From contig JAEWBU010000077.1 of assembly GCA_023390985.1 (NCBI GenBank), forward strand, positions 1-5,429: 5,429 bases of DNA. Direction: 5' to 3'. Source of the DNA: Pseudomonadota bacterium (GTDB lineage Bacteria > Pseudomonadota > Gammaproteobacteria > Burkholderiales > Burkholderiaceae_C). Shown in pieces: positions 1-5,037 of this stretch. Every line of letters starts with the position of its first letter. Position 1 is the first letter of the stretch. The translations under genes and the position numbers were made by a program. The notes below the pieces were generated by a model. That model did not search any database. It saw only the letters and a list, made by a program, of their open reading frames with translations, and was not told where the DNA came from.

Positions 1-558
1 CTGCACCACCGTGTTGATCTTGATGGGCGCGAGCCCGGCACGACGCGCCGCCTCGATGCCCTCCAGCACCTCGCCGACGCCGCCGAAACCGCCACTCATC
101 TTCGCGAACACGTCCGCGTCCAGCGTGTCGAGGCTGACCGTGATGCGCTGCAGGCCGGCGGCCTTGAGTTCCGTGGCGTACTTGGCGAGCAGCATGCCGT
201 TGGTGGTGAGCGCAATGTCTTCGATGCCCGGCAACTGGGTGAGGTCGCCGATGAGATCGGCAAGGTTCGGCCGCAACAGCGGCTCGCCGCCGGTGATGCG
301 GACTTTCTTGACGCCGGCGCGCTCGAAGACGCGCGCCAGTCGCAGGATCTCCGGGAAGTCGAGGCGCTCGCTGCTCTTCAGGAAGCGGTACGACTCGTGG
401 AAGGTCTCGCGCGGCATGCAGTACGGGCAGCGGAAATTGCAGCGGTCCATGACCGAGATGCGCAGGTCGTGGATGGGCCGGCGCAGCGCGTCCAGCGGCG
501 CACGTCCGTGAACGAGCGGAATCACTTTTTCGCGGGGGTCCATCGGCTCACCGGCCAT
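1..558 (-). CDS. moaA: GTP 3',8-cyclase MoaA, partial (C-terminus beyond left edge)
   Basis: This is a radical SAM enzyme of molybdenum cofactor synthesis. It acts in the cytoplasm and converts GTP to 3',8-cyclo-7,8-dihydro-GTP, the first step of the pathway (MoaC follows). I translated 186 codons from the ATG at 558. Visible motifs are the radical SAM cluster CNFRCPYC (Cys40, Cys44, Cys47), the SAM-binding ITGGEPLLR at 88-96, TTNGM at 118-122, ITVSLDTLD at 139-147 and IKINTVV at the edge. MoaA proteins are about 330 residues, so the second, substrate-side Fe-S cluster and the C-terminal Gly-Gly lie outside the window. The gene starts 3 bases after the moeA stop (TGA-GTC-ATG), so the two are almost certainly co-transcribed. 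A second in-frame ATG at 543 (MDPREK) is an alternative start; both have only a weak GGTGAG very close upstream. Identity is firm; the start is less so. Confidence 0.96.
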   Translation of the reverse strand, partial: MAGEPMDPREKVIPLVHGRAPLDALRRPIHDLRISVMDRCNFRCPYCMPRETFHESYRFLKSSERLDFPEILRLARVFERAGVKKVRITGGEPLLRPNLADLIGDLTQLPGIEDIALTTNGMLLAKYATELKAAGLQRITVSLDTLDADVFAKMSGGFGGVGEVLEGIEAARRAGLAPIKINTVVQ

Positions 559-561
559 GAC

Positions 562-1764
562 TCACCAGCGGTAGAACGGGGCCACGAAGCCCTTGGGATG
601 GCTGTTCGGGCCCGGCGGTAGTTCGACGAAGCCGTCGGTGCCGGCGAGCGACATGAAATCGCCCGAGCCGTTGGTGGGGCAGGGCTCGGCCGAGGTGCGG
701 CTCCAGTCGTCGTGCCTGAGCTTCACCGGCATGTAGAAGGCCAGCGGCGCCTTGACCTCGACCGGCGACATGAGCGCGATGCGCGGCGGTGCCGAAGGCG
801 CCTGGCCCATGGCGGCGCGCAGTGCGGGCAGCACGTAACGCGACAGGCACACCAGCGTCGACACCGGGTTGCCGGGCAGCGCGAACACCGCAGGACCCGC
901 CTGCGACACGCCGAACCACATGGGCTTGCCAGGCCGCTGTGCCACGTGGTGGAACACCAGGGCCACGCCCAGCTTTTCCAGCACGCGCGGCACGAGGTCG
1001 AGTTTGCCCATGGACACGCCGCCGGACAGGATCAGCACGTCGTGGGTGCGCAGGTGGAAATCCAGCCGCTCGGTGAGCTCGGCCTCATCGTCGCGCAGGT
1101 GGTCGTCGGCGACGCGCGCGAAGCCATGCTGGCGCAGCGAGGCCGTGATTCCGTAGGCATTGGAGCGCCGCACCTGGTGCGGCTCGATGACTTCGCCGGG
1201 TTCGACCAGCTCGTTGCCGGTGGAGATCACGACGATCAGGGGCTGCGCGCTGACCCGCAGTCGTGCCATGCCCGCGCCGGCCGCGATCGCGACTTCGGGC
1301 GCGGACAGCCGCGTGCCTGCTGCCAGCAGCAGCGCACCCTGGCGGCAGTCCGAGCCGCGGCGATGCACGTTCTGCCAGGGCTGCACCGGCTTGCGACTGA
1401 TCTCCGCGTACTCGCCAGTGCGCTGCACCTGCTCCACGGGCACAACCGCGTCGCAGCCGCGCGGCAGCATGGCGCCCGTCATGATCTCGATGCAGGTTTC
1501 CGGGTCGACCAGTTCCTGCGGCGGATCCCCGGCCGCCTGCGTGCCGGCGACGCGCAGGCGCCCGGCGCTGGCCGGCACGCCCGCGGTCGCGATGGCGATG
1601 CCGTCCATCGCGACGCGGTCGAACGGCGGCTGGTCACGCTCCGCGTAGATGTTCTCGCGCAGCACCGCGCCCGCCGCCTGCGTGAGCGGCAGTGATTCGA
1701 TCGGCAGGCACGTGAGGTGCTGCTCGATCAGCGTCTCGGCCTGGGCGGGCGTCACGAGCGACAT
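562..1764 (-). CDS. moeA: Molybdopterin molybdenumtransferase MoeA
   Basis: Cytoplasmic enzyme that inserts molybdate into adenylylated molybdopterin with release of AMP, the last step of basic Mo cofactor synthesis. At 400 residues it is close to the roughly 410 usual for the family. Motifs in order: FDRVAMDGIAI around 48-58 (the Asp of MDG matches the catalytic Asp59 of E. coli), IMTGAMLP at 94-101, STGNELVEPGE at 181-191, SGGVSMGKLD at 247-256 (Asp256 matches E. coli Asp228), RPGKPMWFG at 277-285, LPGNPVSTLV at 296-305 and the C-terminal domain motif NGSGDFMSLA at 365-374. All four domains seem present and nothing is broken. The ATG at 1764 has no clear Shine-Dalgarno sequence; a GTG three codons inside is possible. 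Downstream moaA follows after 3 bases. The upstream small secreted-protein gene is 47 bases away on the same strand, so read-through from it is possible. Confidence 0.96.
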   Translation of the reverse strand: MSLVTPAQAETLIEQHLTCLPIESLPLTQAAGAVLRENIYAERDQPPFDRVAMDGIAIATAGVPASAGRLRVAGTQAAGDPPQELVDPETCIEIMTGAMLPRGCDAVVPVEQVQRTGEYAEISRKPVQPWQNVHRRGSDCRQGALLLAAGTRLSAPEVAIAAGAGMARLRVSAQPLIVVISTGNELVEPGEVIEPHQVRRSNAYGITASLRQHGFARVADDHLRDDEAELTERLDFHLRTHDVLILSGGVSMGKLDLVPRVLEKLGVALVFHHVAQRPGKPMWFGVSQAGPAVFALPGNPVSTLVCLSRYVLPALRAAMGQAPSAPPRIALMSPVEVKAPLAFYMPVKLRHDDWSRTSAEPCPTNGSGDFMSLAGTDGFVELPPGPNSHPKGFVAPFYRW

Positions 1765-1791
1765 GTCGGGCGGCTCGTTGAGTAGTTAGCG

Positions 1792-1811
1792 CCGCGGGCA
1801 GCGCGCCGCGG
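1792..1811 (-). other. GC hairpin between the small secreted-protein gene and moeA
   Basis: CCGCGG occurs at 1792-1797 and 1806-1811 with 8 bases between them; because the hexamer is its own reverse complement, it can form a 6-bp stem. The two copies also extend to a 9-base direct repeat, GCGCCGCGG, at 1789-1797 and 1803-1811. The hairpin begins right after the stop of the upstream gene on the minus strand. No T run follows, so a complete intrinsic terminator is not supported. It could be an attenuator or RNA-stability structure, or chance in GC-rich DNA. Confidence 0.3.
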
Positions 1812-2198
1812 TCAGCCGGTCTTCTTGTCCTTGTCCGGCGTGTTCTTGGCCTTCCAGACGCGCAGCTGCTCGTTGAAGCGGTCGGCCACGCCCTGCAGTT
1901 CCTGCACGGCGGCGTTGTACTTCTGCTCGTGCATCTTCTGCGCGTCGGCCTTCTGCTCGGGCGTCGAGGTGGTGTCGGCCTTGGCTTTCTCGTCGAACTC
2001 GCCCTGGATGCAGCTCAGGTAGGTTTCCATGTCCTTGTTGTAGGTCACGACCTGCGACTTGGCAGCCAGCATCTCTTCCTTGGTGGCCGTGTTGCCGTCC
2101 GGAAACTTGCCCGGCGCGGCCGGGTAGTTGCAGGCGGCGTGGGCCTGCGCGGCGGCAAGTCCGCCCGCGACAATGAGGGCGGTGATGTAATGCTTCAT
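1812..2198 (-). CDS. Small secreted protein of unknown function, two cysteines
   Basis: I do not recognise a characterised function. The 128-residue product opens with a clear Sec signal peptide: MKHYITALIVAGGLAAAQAHA, with likely cleavage after AHA at residue 21, leaving a mature protein of about 107 residues that begins ACNYP. Mature Cys23 and Cys63 are the only cysteines and could form a disulfide. The rest is hydrophilic, rich in Lys, Glu, Ala and Gln, with segments such as KSQVVTYNKDMETYLSCIQ and EQKYNAAVQELQGVADRFN that look helical, possibly coiled coil. The tail is highly charged (KNTPDKDKKTG). No lipobox is seen, so a soluble periplasmic protein is inferred. The ATG at 2198 is supported by the signal peptide and by GGGGA ten bases upstream. 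Similar short proteins with a YNxxMExYLxC pattern occur, from memory, as hypothetical proteins in related proteobacteria. It is probably a real gene; its function is unknown. Confidence 0.85.
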   Translation of the reverse strand: MKHYITALIVAGGLAAAQAHAACNYPAAPGKFPDGNTATKEEMLAAKSQVVTYNKDMETYLSCIQGEFDEKAKADTTSTPEQKADAQKMHEQKYNAAVQELQGVADRFNEQLRVWKAKNTPDKDKKTG

Positions 2199-2208
2199 GA
2201 CGATCGAA

Positions 2209-2213
2209 TCCCC
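2209..2213 (-). promoter_or_regulatory. Ribosome binding site candidate for the small secreted-protein gene
   Basis: On the minus strand GGGGA lies 10 bases upstream of the ATG at 2198. The spacing is slightly long but it is the only purine-rich stretch there, and it supports that start codon. Confidence 0.4.
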
Positions 2214-2238
2214 GTGTAGTCGTTTTGGGTGGACGGCT

Positions 2239-2244
2239 ATCTTA
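2239..2244 (-). promoter_or_regulatory. Possible -10 element upstream of the small secreted-protein gene
   Basis: On the minus strand TAAGAT matches the TATAAT consensus at four of six positions and sits in one of the few AT-richer patches of the gap, about 40 bases upstream of the ATG at 2198. I see no convincing -35 hexamer at 16-18 bases; TTCTTA and TTATAG lie too far upstream. The assignment is tentative. Confidence 0.25.
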
Positions 2245-2288
2245 GAGGCGCGTCTGGTGCGCGGCTATAAGAAAGGGGCAGGGGGAAT

Positions 2289-2301
2289 GGGGTCGGAACC
2301 C
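2289..2301. repeat. REP-like motif copy 1
   Basis: The plus strand reads GGGGTCGGAACCC. The inner part forms GGGT-CGGA-ACCC, a 4-bp stem with a 4-base loop. It shares the GGGGTC-x-GA-x-CCC pattern with a second copy starting 58 bases further on, at 2347. From memory, GGGGTCRGARCCC-like motifs are frequent in intergenic regions of many proteobacteria, often as REP sequences associated with Y1/RAYT transposases. No transposase is present in this window. The motif match is seen directly; membership of a REP family is inferred. Confidence 0.4.
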
Positions 2302-2328
2302 GTTTCCGTTCGCTCTGGGTGGAGACAA

Positions 2329-2348
2329 CCGGCCGTTGCGGGAGCCGG
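2329..2348 (-). terminator. Weak hairpin downstream of lpxL
   Basis: CCGGC at 2329-2333 and GCCGG at 2344-2348 can form a 5-bp GC stem with a 10-base loop, just past the lpxL stop codon at 2351-2353. On the minus strand it is followed by TTGTCTCC rather than a T run, so it is at best a weak or Rho-assisted end signal. It overlaps the second REP-like motif by two bases. Confidence 0.22.
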
Positions 2349-2360
2349 GGTCAGAGCCCC
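2347..2360. repeat. REP-like motif copy 2, containing the lpxL stop codon
   Basis: The plus strand reads GGGGTCAGAGCCCC, an imperfect palindrome with a GGGG/CCCC stem. It matches copy 1 at 2289 in the GGGGTC start, the central GA and the CCC end. It covers the last codons of lpxL (GGG CTC TGA on the minus strand), so the stop codon of that gene lies inside the motif. Confidence 0.4.
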
Positions 2361-3256
2361 TCGTAGTAGCGGGGGTAGTCGTCAGTCAACCCCTTGAATC
2401 GACGGTGAATCCACAGGTATTGCGCGGGGATGCGCCGCACCTCGGCCTCGATGATGTGGTTGAAGCGCTCGGTGTCGGCTACCGGATCGTCGGTAGGAAA
2501 GTCGGCAAGCGGTGCCTGGATGGTGCCGACATAACCACCACCGGGCGTGCGTTCGAAGAAGTACGGCAGCACCAGCGCGTGGGTCATTTTTGCAATGCGC
2601 GAAGTGGCCGTGTTGGTCGCGGCCGGAATGCCGAACAGCTTCACCATCTCCGCGCCCTTCTTGCGGAAGCTCTGGTCGGGCGCGTACCAGACCACTTCGC
2701 CGTCCTTCAGGGCGCGGATCAGCGTGCGTGCATCGTCACGCGGAATCGCGCGCTTCGTCTGCACGGCGCGCCGCGAATGCACGAACTCGCCGAGCAGCAG
2801 GTTCTTGGTCGGACGGTACATGATGTTGAGTGGCATGCGTGCCGCCAGCGCCCGGCAGCCGATCTCGATGGAGTTGAAGTGCGCCGACAGCAGCAGCACG
2901 CCACGGCCGGTGGCCTGCGCCGCCTCGAGGTGCTCGAGCCCCTGCATGCCCGTGATGCGGCGGATGCGCTCGTTCGAGGACCACCAGCTGACCGCGGTTT
3001 CGAACAGCGCGCAGCCCAGGCCGGCGAAGTGCTCGCGCAGCACGCGCCGGCGCGTGGCCTCGTCGAGCTCCGGCAGCATCAGCTCGATGTTGCGCCGGGC
3101 GGTGCGCTTGAATCTGGTCGGGAACAGGAACACGAACAGGCCCAGGCCGCGCCCCAGTAGATAGAGCAGCCGGTGCGGCAGCGGCTCGAAGACGCGCAGC
3201 ACGGCGAGCCCCAGCCACGTAGGCCAGTACTTGGGATGCAGGTAGGCGGCTTTCAC
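2351..3256 (-). CDS. lpxL: Lipid A biosynthesis lauroyl acyltransferase (LpxL/HtrB family)
   Basis: Inner-membrane, cytoplasm-facing enzyme that transfers an acyl chain from acyl-ACP to the Kdo-lipid A precursor (late acylation). Its 301 residues match the roughly 306 of E. coli LpxL. The N-terminus LHPKYWPTWLGLAVLRVF (6-23) is typical of LpxL, with a hydrophobic segment at about 30-46. The catalytic H-x4-E motif is in SAHFNSIE (His126, Glu131). MYRPTKN at 146-152, EVVWYAPDQS at 187-196 and the C-terminal QYLWIHRRFK at 279-288 are family hallmarks. The start codon is GTG (3254-3256) without an obvious Shine-Dalgarno sequence, but alignment to LpxL supports it and no better in-frame start was found nearby. 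The stop sits in a REP-like motif. A divergent gene begins 21 bases upstream. LpxL, LpxM and LpxP cannot be separated with certainty by motifs; the N-terminus favours LpxL/LpxP. Confidence 0.92.
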   Translation of the reverse strand: MKAAYLHPKYWPTWLGLAVLRVFEPLPHRLLYLLGRGLGLFVFLFPTRFKRTARRNIELMLPELDEATRRRVLREHFAGLGCALFETAVSWWSSNERIRRITGMQGLEHLEAAQATGRGVLLLSAHFNSIEIGCRALAARMPLNIMYRPTKNLLLGEFVHSRRAVQTKRAIPRDDARTLIRALKDGEVVWYAPDQSFRKKGAEMVKLFGIPAATNTATSRIAKMTHALVLPYFFERTPGGGYVGTIQAPLADFPTDDPVADTERFNHIIEAEVRRIPAQYLWIHRRFKGLTDDYPRYYEGL

Positions 3257-3261
3257 GCGAC

Positions 3262-3266
3262 GAGGA
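3262..3266 (+). promoter_or_regulatory. Ribosome binding site candidate for the NAGPA-like gene
   Basis: GAGGA lies 11 bases upstream of the ATG at 3278. It favours 3278 over the ATG at 3266, which would overlap the site itself, and over 3290, which has no purine-rich stretch nearby. It falls within the 21-base gap between the two divergent start codons. Confidence 0.4.
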
Positions 3267-3277
3267 TGATAACCGGT

Positions 3278-4021
3278 ATGCTGCGCGCCATGGCGAAGGC
3301 AGCGGTTCGATGGATGATCGTCGCGGCGCTCGCGTGCGCGCCGGCCGAGGCGGTGGACTGCGCCACTGCCAGGTCAGGCGACGTCGCCTACACCACCTGC
3401 CGCGTGGACCTGCATGCCGAGTCGCTGCGCATCTTCTACGCCGATGCAGACGGCAAGCGCTACGGAGGTTTCTCGCGACTGCGCGATTCGCTGGCGGCGG
3501 ACAGGCGCGAGCTGTCGTTCGCGATGAACGGCGGCATGTATCACCCCGACTATCAGCCGGTCGGCCTGCTGGTCATCGACGGTCACGAACTCGCGCCGAT
3601 CAATCGCTCCTCCGGCGTCGGCAATTTCTTCCTGCAACCGAACGGCGTGTTCCTGCTCGACGCTGCCGGCGCGCGCGTCGTGGCCACGGATGACTACCGG
3701 GATCTGAAGCCCATCATGGCGACGCAGTCCGGGCCGATGCTGGTGCATCGCGGGCTGATCCCGGACATTTCGGCGTTCTCCGCGGCTTCCCAGTCGCGGC
3801 ACCTGCGCAATGGCGTGTGTGTGCCGAAGCCGGAACAGGCGGTGTTCGTCATCAGCGAGGACGAGGTGACGTTTCACGAGTTCGCGGTCTTCTTCCGCGA
3901 CGCGCTTGGCTGCAGCGAGGCGCTGTATCTCGACGGCACGATCTCGAGTCTGTACGCACCCGCCTTGAAGCGGGCCGATCAGCGCGCCGAGCTCGGTCCC
4001 ATCGTGGGCGTGGTGCGCTAG
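3278..4021 (+). CDS. Secreted phosphodiester glycosidase family protein (NAGPA/DUF2233, YigE-like)
   Basis: The family includes the uncovering enzyme NAGPA, which cleaves GlcNAc-1-phosphodiesters; bacterial members are exported and mostly uncharacterised. From the ATG at 3278 the product is 247 residues with a signal peptide (RWMIVAALACAPAEA, likely cleaved after Ala25). Cys20 lies in ALAC, a poor lipobox, so a lipoprotein is less likely. Family motifs are FAMNGGMYHPDYQPVGLL at 81-98, GNFFLQPNGVF at 115-125, ATQSGPMLV at 148-156, SRHLRNGVC at 173-181 and the C-terminal ALYLDGTISSLYAP at 215-228, which corresponds to the LDGGGSS region of NAGPA. The frame is open upstream to 3173, but that part overlaps lpxL and would bury the signal peptide. 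GAGGA at 3262-3266 is 11 bases before 3278; ATGs at 3266 and 3290 are alternatives. Substrate unknown; the family call is strong. Confidence 0.92.
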   Translation: MLRAMAKAAVRWMIVAALACAPAEAVDCATARSGDVAYTTCRVDLHAESLRIFYADADGKRYGGFSRLRDSLAADRRELSFAMNGGMYHPDYQPVGLLVIDGHELAPINRSSGVGNFFLQPNGVFLLDAAGARVVATDDYRDLKPIMATQSGPMLVHRGLIPDISAFSAASQSRHLRNGVCVPKPEQAVFVISEDEVTFHEFAVFFRDALGCSEALYLDGTISSLYAPALKRADQRAELGPIVGVVR

Positions 4022-5037
4022 CTGAACGTGAAACTCATGAAGGACCGGTGCGTCTCGCCGGGACGCAGGATGCTGCTCGGGAAGTTCGGGTGATTCGGCG
4101 CGTCGGGAAAGTTCTCGGGCTCCAGCGCCACCGCGTGCCAGCCGGGATACGCCACGCGAAGATGGTGCGCGTCATAGACCTGCAGCCCCGGATTGCTGGT
4201 CTTCACCGCCATGCGCACGCCGCTGGCGGGTGAAAACAGTTCCGCCGCCACGGGCGCGTCACGATCCAGCACCCAGCAGTGATCGAAGCCGCCCGTGATC
4301 GCCACCTGCGGATGGCTGTCCTTCGGCGGAATGCGCAGGCTGTGAGGCTTGCGGAAATCGTAGGGCGTGCCGGCCACCGGCGCGATCTCGCCCGTGGGCA
4401 CGCGTACCTCGTTCACGGGTAGATAGTGATCGGCGGCGATGCGCATCCGGATCTCGTCGATCGGGCGTTGCGGATCGCCGGACAGCGTGAAGTACGGATG
4501 CCAGGTGAGATTGATGGGCGTCGCCGCGTCCGTGGTCGCCTCATAGGCGAGGGTGAGCGTGTTCTCGAAGACGGTGAACAGCGCGCTGACGTCGAGATTG
4601 CCGGGAAAGCCATTTTCGCCCGCGGGCGAGCGGTGTCCGAGCTTCAGGTAGCTGCTCTTGCCGCCGCCCGCTCCCAGCACCTTCCACACGTACTTGCCGA
4701 AGCCCACCGCGCCGCCGTGCAGCGTGTTGGGCGGGTTGTTGGGCGTCAGGTTCCAGGTCTTGCCGTCGAGGTCGAAGCGCGCGTTGGCAATGCGGTTCCC
4801 GAAGCGGCCGACCAGCTGCCCCAGATAAGAAGTGTCCTTGAGATACGCCGGCAGGTCCGGCAACGACAGCACCAGCGGAATGCGTTTTCCCCCGCTTTCA
4901 TCGCGCGGGGGCAGCGTCAGGCTGCGCAGCGTGCCGCCGAGCGTGAGGATCTCGGCCTGCAGGCCGCCTTCGCTGCCGAGCGTGTACGCCTCGACGAGGC
5001 TGCCGTCGGGACGCTGGCCGAAGGGGCGCGGCGTCAT
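4018..5037 (-). CDS. galM: Aldose 1-epimerase (mutarotase)
   Basis: Interconverts alpha and beta anomers of aldoses such as galactose or arabinose so that the correct anomer enters catabolism. From the ATG at 5037 the product is 339 residues, close to the 346 of E. coli GalM. The active-site set is complete: TLHGG (His107), NLTWHPYFTL (His180), GFDHCWVL (Asp252) and LEPENFPDAPNHPNFPSS (Glu306). GRFGNRIANARF at 77-88 and the C-terminal LRPGETHRS are also typical. The start is chosen because it shares an ATGA overlap with the stop of the upstream permease gene, a usual sign of translational coupling. The frame stays open upstream, and an ATG at 5124 would add a signal-peptide-like segment at the cost of a 91-base overlap with the permease. 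The stop codon overlaps that of the convergent gene in a CTAG. Sugar specificity is not decided by the sequence. Confidence 0.95.
   Translation of the reverse strand: MTPRPFGQRPDGSLVEAYTLGSEGGLQAEILTLGGTLRSLTLPPRDESGGKRIPLVLSLPDLPAYLKDTSYLGQLVGRFGNRIANARFDLDGKTWNLTPNNPPNTLHGGAVGFGKYVWKVLGAGGGKSSYLKLGHRSPAGENGFPGNLDVSALFTVFENTLTLAYEATTDAATPINLTWHPYFTLSGDPQRPIDEIRMRIAADHYLPVNEVRVPTGEIAPVAGTPYDFRKPHSLRIPPKDSHPQVAITGGFDHCWVLDRDAPVAAELFSPASGVRMAVKTSNPGLQVYDAHHLRVAYPGWHAVALEPENFPDAPNHPNFPSSILRPGETHRSFMSFTFS

Noticed and set aside
11..511. A 166-codon plus-strand open frame (Ser/Arg/Pro-rich)
   Set aside because: The opposite strand encodes MoaA with the radical SAM CxxxCxxC and GGEP motifs; the plus frame is a shadow.
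712..1695. A 327-codon plus-strand open frame opposite moeA, rich in Arg, His, Gln and Ala
   Set aside because: It is antisense to a full-length moeA with all family motifs; the low-complexity RHRQ-type composition is typical of shadow frames in high-GC DNA, and no domain is recognisable.
2226..2323. TGGGTGGA repeated at 2226-2233 and 2316-2323
   Set aside because: Eight bases in GC-rich DNA with no further shared flanks; likely chance.
2336..3160. A 274-codon plus-strand open frame opposite lpxL
   Set aside because: It is a shadow of lpxL, whose catalytic and C-terminal motifs are intact; the frame has no start context, no domain and biased composition.
3173..3277. N-terminal extension of the NAGPA-like protein
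   Set aside because: It overlaps the 5' end of lpxL and would place the signal peptide inside the protein; the residues are hydrophilic and unlike the family.
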